From assembly GCF_000520015.2 (NCBI RefSeq), contig NZ_CP007044.2, positions 1,240,001 through 1,304,000 on the forward strand: 64,000 nucleotides of DNA. The letters run 5' to 3'. The notes below the pieces were generated by a model that was not told the origin of the DNA, did no database searches, and saw nothing but the letters and a program-made list of their open reading frames with translations. Position 1 is the stretch's first letter. Every line of letters starts with the position of its first letter. Shown one piece after another: positions 1-8,090 of the stretch. Source of the DNA: Chania multitudinisentens RB-25 (lineage in GTDB: Bacteria; Pseudomonadota; Gammaproteobacteria; Enterobacterales; Enterobacteriaceae). The position numbers and the translations under genes were made by a program.

Positions 1-268
1 AGGAAGGCAGTGGTGTAGGGGCGAATAACAAAGTCAACGTACATGTAACTTGTAGTATGCTGATTAAGGCAGTGAGATGCCTAAAGTGCCTATTATTATC
101 AGATAGTTTCGTCTCTGTGTGGCTTGGGTGAACTGTTATGCTATGAAAGTGCTGGCTACTTTGGCGTAGGGTGAAGGGTGAGGTTTTCGTCAGTTTACAC
201 AGTATCCCTGTGTGGTTGATGCATTGCTTGAGATGGTAATACACGAAAATAACGATCAGGAAACAACC

Positions 269-538
269 ATGGGAAAAATACCAGTAACCTATGAACTCCG
301 AAAACAGCATATGTTAAACGAGTTACAAAACTTATGTGCGAGGTGCTCGGATCAGGAGGCCTTGCAGCCTCTGCCACCGATGGAAATGTGGCCGAAAACA
401 CGAGAGTTGGCAGACCAATGTGGTGTGAACATTTATGTGGCACGTACACTGCTCCTGGCGTTGGAAAAAGAAGGGAAAGTTCACTGTTCTCACCGCAGTA
501 TCAATAACTCACTGCGTTGGTATGTTTGCACTGAATAA
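269..538 (+). CDS. PapI/FaeA-like fimbrial transcriptional regulator
   Basis: An 89-residue protein whose C-terminal half (about residues 42-86) resembles the small winged-helix regulators PapI and FaeA. These act with Lrp in on/off control of fimbrial operons. The stretch TRELADQCGVNIYVARTLLL fits the helix-turn-helix and is followed by the family-typical LEKEGKV turn. The ATG at 269 is chosen because cagg lies 8 bases upstream; an in-frame ATG at 212 would add 19 unrelated residues. The gene points toward the 3' end of the fimbrial operon and is convergent with it, whereas papI usually lies beside the major-pilin promoter. The target is therefore inferred from proximity. PapI itself is shorter (77 residues); the extra N-terminal 40 residues are not recognised. 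Confidence 0.7.
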   Translation: MGKIPVTYELRKQHMLNELQNLCARCSDQEALQPLPPMEMWPKTRELADQCGVNIYVARTLLLALEKEGKVHCSHRSINNSLRWYVCTE

Positions 539-540
539 AA

Positions 541-640
541 GTGGCCGTGTTGAAAAGGGGATTCGTGCGTTATCCGGCGGTGAGAAACAACGCATTTCCT
601 TGATTTATGCTTCATGGCTCACCGTTATGCGTGATGGTAA
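541..640 (+). pseudogene. possible ABC-ATPase remnant (signature motif only)
   Basis: The frame covering 570-608 encodes LSGGEKQRISLIY, a textbook ABC-transporter signature (C-loop) sequence. No Walker A or Walker B motif is found around it, and the frame closes at 695. The 5' part of this frame overlaps the regulator gene, so it is not an intact gene. It may be a decayed fragment of a transporter gene or a rare chance match. Confidence 0.3.
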
Positions 641-648
641 TGGGAAGA

Positions 649-670
649 GAGGCTCCCTAAGGAGTGCCTC
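649..670 (+). terminator. hairpin downstream of the PapI-like gene
   Basis: Arms GAGGC (649-653) and GCCTC (666-670), extended inward by TCC/GGA with a 2-base bulge. No U-run follows, so it is a weak terminator candidate between two convergent transcription units. Confidence 0.35.
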
Positions 671-742
671 TATCCCAATGGCCAGGCTTAGGTGATTTCA
701 AGGCAACCTGTTGAATAGCAAGGCATAACATCAATGCCGCTG

Positions 743-1264
743 TTACACGTAAGTAACGATATATTCAACCAGTACGTTAGCATCGCCGGGTTCAACATCG
801 TCACTCAGTGCAATATAGGCAGCCTTATAGGCTAGGCTCATCGTGCTATTGTTGGCGATAGTCCATGAACCAACATAATTAGGGTATTTGACATTATCCC
901 ACTGGTCATGGATTTGTAGCCCCACATTTTTGGCGGTAGAAACCTGGTTAGCATTATCCAGTACGAACACCGTGTTGTCGCTAGCGGCGGCTGTGCCCAT
1001 AAATTGCACCTGTATTCCCGAATTCAGAGCACAATCAGTAAAGCTTAACGTGAATGGAACCGCAGCAGAGGTTGCTCCTGCCGTTTTAAGATCCGAACGC
1101 TGAACATTACCCAGTGAAACTGTCATATTTTTTGACTCAGCCTGTATGTTACAGGTGGAAACAAAGAACTCACCAGTAATAGCCACGTTACCATCTGCCG
1201 CAAATGCACCAGAACTTACCCCGGTAACCGCAAATAATAGGGCGCTGCATATATTCTTTTTCAT
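743..1264 (-). CDS. minor fimbrial subunit, type B, copy 3
   Basis: A 173-residue type 1 pilin-family protein, last gene of the fimbrial operon. Residues 1-23 form a Sec signal peptide ending SSGAFA. The mature part starts ADGNVAITGEFF, has the pilin Cys pair (STCNI and TDCAL) and ends with the donor-strand-type C-terminus (VEYIVTYV). It is one of three B-type pilins, with those at 1985 and 3362. All three share the phrases NMTV/NMSV/DMTV, LKTAG/LKTSG, LDD or LDN, and the ending GDANV or GLANV. The ATG at 1264 is preferred over one 6 bases upstream because aagga then lies 7 bases away, as in the paralogues. It is exported to the periplasm for chaperone-usher assembly. Confidence 0.85.
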   Translation of the reverse strand: MKKNICSALLFAVTGVSSGAFAADGNVAITGEFFVSTCNIQAESKNMTVSLGNVQRSDLKTAGATSAAVPFTLSFTDCALNSGIQVQFMGTAAASDNTVFVLDNANQVSTAKNVGLQIHDQWDNVKYPNYVGSWTIANNSTMSLAYKAAYIALSDDVEPGDANVLVEYIVTYV

Positions 1265-1318
1265 AATCATATCCTTTGAGTATTGGCTGGGGATATTCCC
1301 CTCTGGTTAAAGGGGGGA

Positions 1319-1867
1319 TTAAGGATAATCCACGCTAAACTGCACGTTCCCGACCACATTTCCCGGCGTGACAGGGGTGGAACTATTAATACGTGACCAC
1401 CCTACATAGAAGGGGAAATTATTGTCACCAGCCTGCAAGTCATAGGATCTGCTGTCTCCGTTGGTCAAGCCCTTTGGCGTAAAATAAGGAGGATCAGTCA
1501 GATAATTAATTGAGAAGCCAACATTTCCGGCAGCTCCGGGCTGCCCTGTATTATTGAAAGCGAATAATGTGCCGTTATCGTAAGTATTTTTTCCTGTATC
1601 TGTTCCCTCAAACCGGATACGAACCTGATTACTGCTGGCGGGGCAATTACTAATTATAATTGTGAACTTGTCAGCACTGGAGGTACTGCCAGAATTATAA
1701 TTAGATTTTCTGGCTAAGTTCACCGTCTGATTTTTCGAACCTGCATCCAGAGTACAGGTGTTTTCTGTTACCTTGCCGTTGAACTTCATTATGCCATCGG
1801 CGGCCCATAACGGTGAGGCCAGCAGCGTAGTGGCCGCAACGACCAGTAACGTTATTGGTTTTATCAT
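1319..1867 (-). CDS. minor fimbrial subunit, type A, copy 3
   Basis: A 182-residue pilin-family protein with signal peptide (about residues 1-22, ending SPLWA). The mature start ADGIMKFNGKVTENTC is shared by all three A-type pilins of this operon. The second pilin cysteine lies in ISNCPASSNQVRIRFEG. The C-terminus GNVQFSVDYP ends in proline, unlike the usual aromatic or short polar end. The gene is preceded by aaggat 8 bases from its ATG. It lies 117 bp after the B copy 2 gene and 54 bp before B copy 3. Bases 1720-1807 are identical to 3021-3108 in A copy 2, which suggests recent duplication or gene conversion. Its place in the fibre (tip, adaptor or terminator) cannot be read from sequence alone. 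Confidence 0.85.
   Translation of the reverse strand: MIKPITLLVVAATTLLASPLWAADGIMKFNGKVTENTCTLDAGSKNQTVNLARKSNYNSGSTSSADKFTIIISNCPASSNQVRIRFEGTDTGKNTYDNGTLFAFNNTGQPGAAGNVGFSINYLTDPPYFTPKGLTNGDSRSYDLQAGDNNFPFYVGWSRINSSTPVTPGNVVGNVQFSVDYP
1720..1807 (-). repeat. 88-bp perfect repeat, copy in pilin A3
   Basis: Identical base for base to 3021-3108. It encodes the mature N-terminus of the A-type pilin, through the first cysteine, up to NQTV. Sequence on either side diverges, so the identity is local. Confidence 0.95.
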
Positions 1868-1984
1868 CCTGATTATCCTTATTTTTGGTCAGCTAATATT
1901 CCCATATTCAACGCTGTGGAGGGGAATGTAGGGATACTGGTAATAATGGCTCCTGAAATGTACCCATAGATTAAGGTAGCTGAA

Positions 1985-2521
1985 TCACCTATAGGTCACG
2001 CTGTACTGTACCGTGACATTGGCCAGGCCGGGTTTCACATTATTATCTAAGGCTTTGTAACGGGCAGAGAAAGGAAATATGGTCTCTTTCCCTACTAGAG
2101 CAAGGCCTGTGGTCAGGCGGTTAAAGTCACTCCCTCCTACAGTTATTGCCTTTCCCTGCCAGTCATTAATCTCTAGCCCAACACTGCTGGCGTTAAAATT
2201 CTGACCATTATCATCCAGTGCAAAAACCTTATTGTCGTTTCCGGCAGCAGTACCCTCGAATATGAGATACGCGAATGTACCAACGGCGCAATCAGTAAAT
2301 TTCAGATTAAACGCCACGGATTCTGAGGTATCTCCCGCCGTTTTCAACTTTGACAACTGAATATTATTTAGGGGGACCGACATGTTTTTTGAATCGGTGT
2401 GCAAGTTGCAGGTAGCAACAAAGAAGTCAGAGGTGACGATAATCTCACCATCTGCTGCTAGGGCATTGAAGCTCACTCCGATGACCGAAAATAACAGGGT
2501 ACTATAGATATTCTTTTTCAT
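1985..2521 (-). CDS. minor fimbrial subunit, type B, copy 2
   Basis: A 178-residue type 1 pilin-family protein. The signal peptide begins MKKNIYSTLLF and ends FNALA; the mature chain begins ADGEIIVTSDFFVATC. The second cysteine is in FTDCAVGTF and the C-terminus is VQYSVTYR. It is closest to the B-type pilins at 743 and 3362. The ATG at 2521 is chosen over an upstream one at 2554 because aagga lies 7 bases before it and the signal peptide then aligns with its paralogues. Its neighbours are A copy 2 upstream (92 bp gap) and A copy 3 downstream (117 bp gap), so A-B pairs repeat along the operon. Confidence 0.85.
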   Translation of the reverse strand: MKKNIYSTLLFSVIGVSFNALAADGEIIVTSDFFVATCNLHTDSKNMSVPLNNIQLSKLKTAGDTSESVAFNLKFTDCAVGTFAYLIFEGTAAGNDNKVFALDDNGQNFNASSVGLEINDWQGKAITVGGSDFNRLTTGLALVGKETIFPFSARYKALDNNVKPGLANVTVQYSVTYR

Positions 2522-2613
2522 CGCAGTATCCTTAGAGTATTTATAAAGAACCATGGCCTTATTACTTCATTACATGATGGTTGCTGTTGACGTTGTTAAA
2601 AAACACACCATCT

Positions 2614-3165
2614 TCAGGGGTAATCTAGGCTAAACTGCACATGCCCTATCGCATGCCCTGTGATTTTTTGGGAGTCAGTCCAATAAGCTCTTACGAAAAA
2701 AGGGATTTTATTAATGATACCGGTTTGTAGGTCATAGGTTTTACTTAATCCATTAACGGCAATAACAGAATCATCGGTTGAGGTAGACGAACCATCCTCA
2801 GAAATAGTAAAGCCGACGTTTTCTGCGGCTCCCGGCTGCCCGGTATTACTGAAAGCAAACATCTTATCAGCGTCATATCCCAAGCTGGAGCCAGATGCTT
2901 TGCTCCCTTCAAATCGGATACGAACCTGGTTGCTGCTCGCTGGGCAATTATTAAGTTGAATAAAGAATTCTGTACTCAGCGACATAGAGTTAACGGTGGA
3001 AACCCCTCCATTACGAATACTCACCGTCTGATTTTTCGAACCTGCATCCAGAGTACAGGTGTTTTCTGTTACCTTGCCGTTGAACTTCATTATGCCATCG
3101 GCGGCCCACAGCGGTGGGGCCAGCAGCGTGGCAGTCAGTATGGCTAGAGGTGTTATTAGTTTCAT
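2614..3165 (-). CDS. minor fimbrial subunit, type A, copy 2
   Basis: A 183-residue pilin-family protein with a signal peptide ending APPLWA and the A-type mature start ADGIMKFNGKVTENTC. The second cysteine is in LNNCPASSNQVRIRFEG; the C-terminus HVQFSLDYP ends in proline as in the other A pilins. The N-terminal half of the mature protein is identical to A copy 3 through NQTV, after which the two diverge. The gap to the preceding B copy 1 gene is the longest in the minor-pilin part (196 bp), AT-rich, and could hold a secondary promoter. Confidence 0.85.
   Translation of the reverse strand: MKLITPLAILTATLLAPPLWAADGIMKFNGKVTENTCTLDAGSKNQTVSIRNGGVSTVNSMSLSTEFFIQLNNCPASSNQVRIRFEGSKASGSSLGYDADKMFAFSNTGQPGAAENVGFTISEDGSSTSTDDSVIAVNGLSKTYDLQTGIINKIPFFVRAYWTDSQKITGHAIGHVQFSLDYP
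3021..3108 (-). repeat. 88-bp perfect repeat, copy in pilin A2
   Basis: Identical to 1720-1807. The corresponding part of A copy 1 (around 4380-4455) is clearly related but carries several substitutions and lacks a few codons, so copies 2 and 3 are the younger pair or were homogenised. Confidence 0.95.
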
Positions 3166-3361
3166 TACCCTGATGTCCTTATCGCTAAGCCAAAGTAAAT
3201 GTTGTCACGGGATGTGAAACAACCTGTTTTTACTGCCGTGAAAATTCATGGACCCGTTACGATGTAAGTTTTTAAATTTCTGCTAGGTAAACGCCAACGT
3301 TTTTTAATTTTTGGCGCTGAAATTTATAATTAAATTGTTTTTAAGTGGGCTCTGGCTCATA

Positions 3362-3880
3362 TCACTTATACACAACGTTATATTGAACAGTGACGTTGGC
3401 ATTACCGGATTGAGTATTGTTTTCCAGAGCCTTATAACGAGCTGCATAATTGAAAGTGGTATCTCCACTTCCGGTGTAGGCTCCGTTTAGAGCAGATCCT
3501 ACAGGCATTGCCTCCCCATTGGAGAGAATTTCCAGCCCTATACCGCTTGCGGTGGAGCTCTGCCCTTGATCATCCAGAGCAAAGACCTTGTCATGATTTT
3601 CTGCCGCCACGCCATCAAACGAGATGTAAACTGCTGTATAAGCAGCACAGTCAGTCAGTTTCAAACTGAACGCGGTCGTTGCTGAAACTGCGCCGCTTGT
3701 TTTTAATTCTGACGACGACACATCTCCTAAAGGAACGGTCATATCTTTTGAATTGGCCTGCAGGTTACAGGCTGGAGTGACAAACTTAGCAGTAACATGA
3801 ATATTCCCGTCAACACCCTGTGCCGTAAATGCTACTCCTGAAGCAGCTAAGATTATGAGAGCATAAATCTGTTGTTTCAT
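3362..3880 (-). CDS. minor fimbrial subunit, type B, copy 1
   Basis: A 172-residue pilin-family protein: signal peptide MKQQIYALIILAASGVAFTA, mature start QGVDGNIHVTAKFVTPAC, second cysteine in LTDCAAYTAV, C-terminus VQYNVVYK. The ATG at 3880 is used; the preceding codon is GTG and would add one residue. It shares with B copies 2 and 3 the SKDMTVPLGD / LKTSGAVSATTAF region and the KALENNT..GNANV ending. It pairs with A copy 1 upstream (94 bp gap), giving the first of three A-B units. Confidence 0.85.
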   Translation of the reverse strand: MKQQIYALIILAASGVAFTAQGVDGNIHVTAKFVTPACNLQANSKDMTVPLGDVSSSELKTSGAVSATTAFSLKLTDCAAYTAVYISFDGVAAENHDKVFALDDQGQSSTASGIGLEILSNGEAMPVGSALNGAYTGSGDTTFNYAARYKALENNTQSGNANVTVQYNVVYK

Positions 3881-3974
3881 CACAATACCCTTATGGAGTT
3901 GATATGGTTTGGTTATTCAGTAGCGGCATAAAATAACCGTCTGAGTTAATGTTTTTAAAACACTCCTGCAATAA

Positions 3975-4514
3975 TTAAGGGTAAATGATGCTGAATTGCG
4001 TATCGCCCGTCGCCATGCCCGGTGTCACGGGGGCATTGCTCTTGATGCGTTGAAAACCAAGCGAAAACTCCAGTTTATTGATGGAACCTGTGCCTGTTTC
4101 CAATGTATAAAGTTTGCTTTCCCCACCAACGGGGATCGGATTGTTAGCGTACAAACTGTCAATGGTAAAGCCAACGTTCTGGGCCGCCCCGTCTTCATTT
4201 TGGTTGCTAAACGCAAACACGGTGCCAGGCCTGAAGCTCGAATCTACCAGCACCCCTTCAAAGCGAATTCTGGCCTGGTTGCTACTGGCAGGGCAGTCAT
4301 TAAGCTGAATGGTGAATCTGCCTGCGCCTGTAGCGCCCGAGAGATTAGTTACTGCGGCAATGGTGCCTAGATCCACTGTCAGGTCTTTCGCCTCCAGCAC
4401 ACAGGTGTTTTCCGTCACTTTGCCGTTAAATTTCATTATGCCATCGGCGGCCCACAGCGGTGGTGCCAGCAGCGTAGCAGTCAGTAGTGCCAGCGTGTTA
4501 ATTCGCTTTATCAT
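3975..4514 (-). CDS. minor fimbrial subunit, type A, copy 1
   Basis: A 179-residue pilin-family protein with signal peptide ending APPLWA and mature start ADGIMKFNGKVTENTC. It differs from the other A copies directly after the cysteine (VLEAKDLTV in place of TLDAGSKNQTV). The second cysteine is in LNDCPASSNQARIRFEG; the end is TQFSIIYP. It starts 10 bp after the adhesin gene, so it is translationally close to the core operon. This is probably the ancestral A pilin from which copies 2 and 3 arose, an inference from its position and divergence. Confidence 0.85.
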   Translation of the reverse strand: MIKRINTLALLTATLLAPPLWAADGIMKFNGKVTENTCVLEAKDLTVDLGTIAAVTNLSGATGAGRFTIQLNDCPASSNQARIRFEGVLVDSSFRPGTVFAFSNQNEDGAAQNVGFTIDSLYANNPIPVGGESKLYTLETGTGSINKLEFSLGFQRIKSNAPVTPGMATGDTQFSIIYP

Positions 4515-4524
4515 CCTGATATCC

Positions 4525-5436
4525 TTATTGATAAGTCAGATTAAATGTTGCCACCGCGTTGGCATCGCCGGAGGTGACCTTGGGCTGTGTCTGGTAATAG
4601 CGTGCAGTAAACGGATAGGTGCGTACACCCGCCGGGGCTGTTTCCAAAGGTAATCTTTCCCCTAACGCTATCGGGGTCTGGTGATATAACAGTTGTACGC
4701 CAATGCCACTGGCAATGCCTGACTCACCGTGGTTCAGCAAGGCCAGTACTCCTGGTGTTCCGCTGTTGTCCGCTTCTCCGTCAAACTGAATATTGACCTG
4801 AGTTCCGGCGTCGCAGGTCAGCCCCAGTTGAAAAACCTGTTCGCCCTGAGTGCTGCCTGGGCCGGTAAAACCGGTACGCAAGACGGCACCTAGTGGTACC
4901 ACCCGGTCCCGGCTGTCATTCAGTTCACAGGCCAGGCGGGTTAAGGGAACTGATGTCTGAACCATAAGTTGCTGGGCCGTCTGGCCGTCAATGAGCCTAC
5001 GAGCATATTCACCCGCATCCAGCACCCCCGAGGACACCGTGCCGGTCACTACCAGGCGCAGACTGAGCGTGTTTACACTGGCGGTTTTGTCTTTTGCGGC
5101 GGGCCACCCATCGCTGAATTCCGGGCCGGTGGCCACGGCATAACCGATACCGGGTACGCCCGTGTTGTATACCGGGTTGCGCCCACTCAATATCCCACTG
5201 TCGTTCCCTACCAAATTGGCGCGTGTTTCGCTTTCATCCCCACATTCACCGGCCAACTCCAATAAGGGGGCATTGACCGTCTGCTGCCAGATAACGGTGC
5301 CGATCGGCAGGTCGCGTTGTACCGTCAGGGGCGGAATAATCACGGATAACTGCGCAGAGGGGCCGCTCAAGGTACAGCCCCAGGCATAACCACTGGTACT
5401 CAGCAGCAGCAAGACAATTTTCACCCGTTTTTTCAT
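4525..5436 (-). CDS. two-domain fimbrial adhesin / tip subunit
   Basis: A 303-residue protein, nearly twice the size of the pilins, with signal peptide MKKRVKIVLLLLSTSGYAWG. The N-terminal part (about 21-160) carries one Cys pair (CTLSG and GECGDE), as expected of a binding domain. The C-terminal part (about 161-303) is a pilin domain with a second Cys pair (RLACELND and GLTCDAG) and the pilin-like end SGDANAVATFNLTYQ. This layout is that of FimH/PapG-type tip adhesins, although the binding domain is not recognised and no ligand can be named. The gene starts 9 bp after the usher stop, the usual place for an adhesin in such operons. Confidence 0.75.
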   Translation of the reverse strand: MKKRVKIVLLLLSTSGYAWGCTLSGPSAQLSVIIPPLTVQRDLPIGTVIWQQTVNAPLLELAGECGDESETRANLVGNDSGILSGRNPVYNTGVPGIGYAVATGPEFSDGWPAAKDKTASVNTLSLRLVVTGTVSSGVLDAGEYARRLIDGQTAQQLMVQTSVPLTRLACELNDSRDRVVPLGAVLRTGFTGPGSTQGEQVFQLGLTCDAGTQVNIQFDGEADNSGTPGVLALLNHGESGIASGIGVQLLYHQTPIALGERLPLETAPAGVRTYPFTARYYQTQPKVTSGDANAVATFNLTYQ

Positions 5437-5445
5437 GCCCTCTCC

Positions 5446-8031
5446 TTAAAGACACTGTCCGTTGATCATCGGGATACCTGGCTCCGCCGTTGGCGCTGGC
5501 AGGCGGTAACTCGCGGTACATTGCTGGTCCGGCTGAGCTCCCCATTGCACTTGCAAGGTGCCTTGCTCAGGCATTCCCGTCAGGTAGACTTGCCCACCGT
5601 CACCAACAATATTGCTGTTCACTTCCGCCACGCCTTGTAACGCCGCCTGGGCACCGAATGGAACGGGTTTACCGTCGGAGCGCAGCAGGGTCATCATCAA
5701 TCGTGAACCGACCTTGGTCTGGTAGTCGGCCACCACAACGGCACCTTGCGTAGGAATGACCGTTTTACTGGTTAATGCCAGTTCAACATCGTCAGGTAGG
5801 GTGGTAGGGTCCAGTGCAATCTGGTTTTCGCGATATGGGGTCGCGTAAGGAACGGTGGCATAACCACGCCCGTCCGTTTTGACGCCGATATTATTGAGAA
5901 TACTGACTCCCGCCGCACCGGGGGCTTTGACCAGCACCACCGTATCATTCAGCGGTTGGGAAAGAGTGACGCCATTGGCGTGCAGCAGGATCCCCCCCTG
6001 TAAGCCATAGCTCAGACGTTGCTGGTGGGTATCGTGGCTGAAACTGGTGCTGACCAGTGCTTTACTGCCGCGGTAAGCGAGGCTGAGGTTACCGTTCTCG
6101 CCTTGCCCCTGGTTGGTATATCCCTGGGTCAGCCCCCAATTGAGGGTGTTCCCCTCCAATGCCGTTCCGCTGAGGCCAACCGTTTGAGTCGTCTGGCCGC
6201 TGTTACTGTGATTGATGGCATAACTGGCCCATGCCGGTTGTGACCAGAAGTTCAGCGGTACGCTGACGTTGAGTGCGATCACCCGGTCGGTGTTGCTGGT
6301 AGTGCTGCCAGTATGATTCTTGTTCTGGGTATAGTTGATTCCGTAACTCACCCCTTTGAGGCTGCCGTTGTACCCCAGGCTGATGGATTGGCGTTTTCCG
6401 GTGTTATCCCAAAAATCTTCTTCTATCAGACTCAGGGTGAGTGAACCGGCCATTCGCCCCAGCCCCTGCTGCATGGAGACTTCTTTGCGGCTCCGTGTTT
6501 GTGCGCTGGCACTGCTGAAATCCCCTAGCGAGCCGTCAGAATTGCTTCCCCCCGTGCGGCTCAATGCCCGTTGCAACGTTGAAAAACCCTCTGTGGCATA
6601 ACGATAGCCAGCCAGCGTCAGCCGCGTTCCTGTGGTGTCAAAACTTTTGCCGTAGCGCAAACGCCACATCTGCCCCTGGTTGTCCTGCTCTGGCAGGTTA
6701 TCCACACGTTGCCGGTTCCAAGACTGTGTCACATCCAGTGATATTGCTCCGGCATTCCCCATATTCTTGCCAAGCCCGGCGGCCAGAGCCTGATAACGGT
6801 TTGCCAGCTGTGTGCCGCCATAGACCGTTACCCCCCAGGGTAGGCCGTAAATCAGGGTAGCCTGGAGGAAATCACTGCGCTCACCGTCACTTTCTGTCGG
6901 GCGATACTGCCCGGCAGTCAGGCTGTGGCTGAGGCGGCCTTCTCGCTGTAATACAGGCAGGGAGGCAAAAGGTACGATAAGCTGCTGCTGCGTGCCATCG
7001 CTCTCCGCAATGGTCACATTTAAATCACCGCTGCCGGAGACGCCATACAGGTCGGTAATTTCAAACTCCCCCGGTGGCACATAGCGTTGGTCGATTATCT
7101 GGCCGTTCTGCCGGGTGGTCACTTGTGCGTTACTGCGGGCGATGCCTCTCACCACCGGGGCGTAGCCTTGCAGGCTGTCTGGGTACATTGCCTCAACAGA
7201 AGCCAACTGCGCGCCGCGGAACGACAAACTGTCAAAAATTTCGCTGGGCGTATTGGTATCGCCCAATGTCAATTGGCTGTTCAGGCGAACAATGTCACGT
7301 TGCAGGTAGGTATTCACTGCTTGCCAGTGGTTATTCCCTTGATCGTCCCGGCTCCAGATACTGTAATTTCTCAAACGCCAGGCACCCAGGTTCACGCCGT
7401 TGCGCAGGCTGAGAAAATGGCTGCTCTCCTGTTGGCCGCCCCCACGTTGACGGCTTTGGGCACCGCTGAAACTGTAGTTGCTTAACAGGGCTGGAATACC
7501 GTTATCCCAACGTTCTGGTGAAACATAGCCGCGCGCCTGGTTTTTCAGTGCTGCCTGGGGCAGGGTAAGTTTGAGCTGCTGTTGGCTGAAAACAAACTCG
7601 GCAGTGGAATAGGGGATGATGTGCAAAAAGTCTACGCACTCTCCCTGGGCTTGCAGTGCAGGGAATGCCGCCATGTTGACGTCAAAGGCTTGCAGATCTG
7701 CCGTGCTCAGGCAGGGGATCAGGCGTTCTTTGCCTTGTTCATCCTTTTGCTGCGTGAAGGTGAGGACTCGTGTATCCACACGCTTTTCATTGAGAAAAAC
7801 GTCAACGCGGTATTCGCCAGGGGGCTGTTGGCCGCCTTCAGAAAATACCGCCAGATCTACCTCGGTCTTCGGCGTATCGCCTATCTGTAATAGCGCTTGG
7901 CTGAATTTATACTCTGCTTGTGCCAGGTTTCCCCACAACAATGCTAGGCAGCTTATTGACCACGCCAGCGGTGTAAACCGGCAGACGTAGCGAGGCACCT
8001 TGCCTTTCCGAAGGCGTGCTTTCCTTGCCAT
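5446..8031 (-). CDS. fimbrial outer-membrane usher (FimD/PapC family)
   Basis: An 861-residue usher, a normal family length. It forms the outer-membrane pore that recruits chaperone-subunit complexes and polymerises the fimbria. A long signal peptide (about 40 residues, ending NLAQA) is followed by the N-terminal periplasmic domain (EYKFSQALLQIGDTPKTEVDLAVF, with a Cys pair near residues 107 and 131). Next come the 24-strand barrel with plug (for example YVPPGEFEITDLYG, SGDLNVTI) and the C-terminal domains (SNIVGDGGQVYLTG, a Cys at DQQCTASY and a last Cys at GQCL). The start is either ATG 8031 or the GTG just before it. It lies 56 bp after the chaperone gene and 9 bp before the adhesin gene. 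Confidence 0.95.
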   Translation of the reverse strand: MARKARLRKGKVPRYVCRFTPLAWSISCLALLWGNLAQAEYKFSQALLQIGDTPKTEVDLAVFSEGGQQPPGEYRVDVFLNEKRVDTRVLTFTQQKDEQGKERLIPCLSTADLQAFDVNMAAFPALQAQGECVDFLHIIPYSTAEFVFSQQQLKLTLPQAALKNQARGYVSPERWDNGIPALLSNYSFSGAQSRQRGGGQQESSHFLSLRNGVNLGAWRLRNYSIWSRDDQGNNHWQAVNTYLQRDIVRLNSQLTLGDTNTPSEIFDSLSFRGAQLASVEAMYPDSLQGYAPVVRGIARSNAQVTTRQNGQIIDQRYVPPGEFEITDLYGVSGSGDLNVTIAESDGTQQQLIVPFASLPVLQREGRLSHSLTAGQYRPTESDGERSDFLQATLIYGLPWGVTVYGGTQLANRYQALAAGLGKNMGNAGAISLDVTQSWNRQRVDNLPEQDNQGQMWRLRYGKSFDTTGTRLTLAGYRYATEGFSTLQRALSRTGGSNSDGSLGDFSSASAQTRSRKEVSMQQGLGRMAGSLTLSLIEEDFWDNTGKRQSISLGYNGSLKGVSYGINYTQNKNHTGSTTSNTDRVIALNVSVPLNFWSQPAWASYAINHSNSGQTTQTVGLSGTALEGNTLNWGLTQGYTNQGQGENGNLSLAYRGSKALVSTSFSHDTHQQRLSYGLQGGILLHANGVTLSQPLNDTVVLVKAPGAAGVSILNNIGVKTDGRGYATVPYATPYRENQIALDPTTLPDDVELALTSKTVIPTQGAVVVADYQTKVGSRLMMTLLRSDGKPVPFGAQAALQGVAEVNSNIVGDGGQVYLTGMPEQGTLQVQWGAQPDQQCTASYRLPAPTAEPGIPMINGQCL

Positions 8032-8090
8032 CACTTACAGTCCTTTTCCTGTGTTCTTCCGTGTTACCTGAGTGCCGCGCATCAGAAGCG

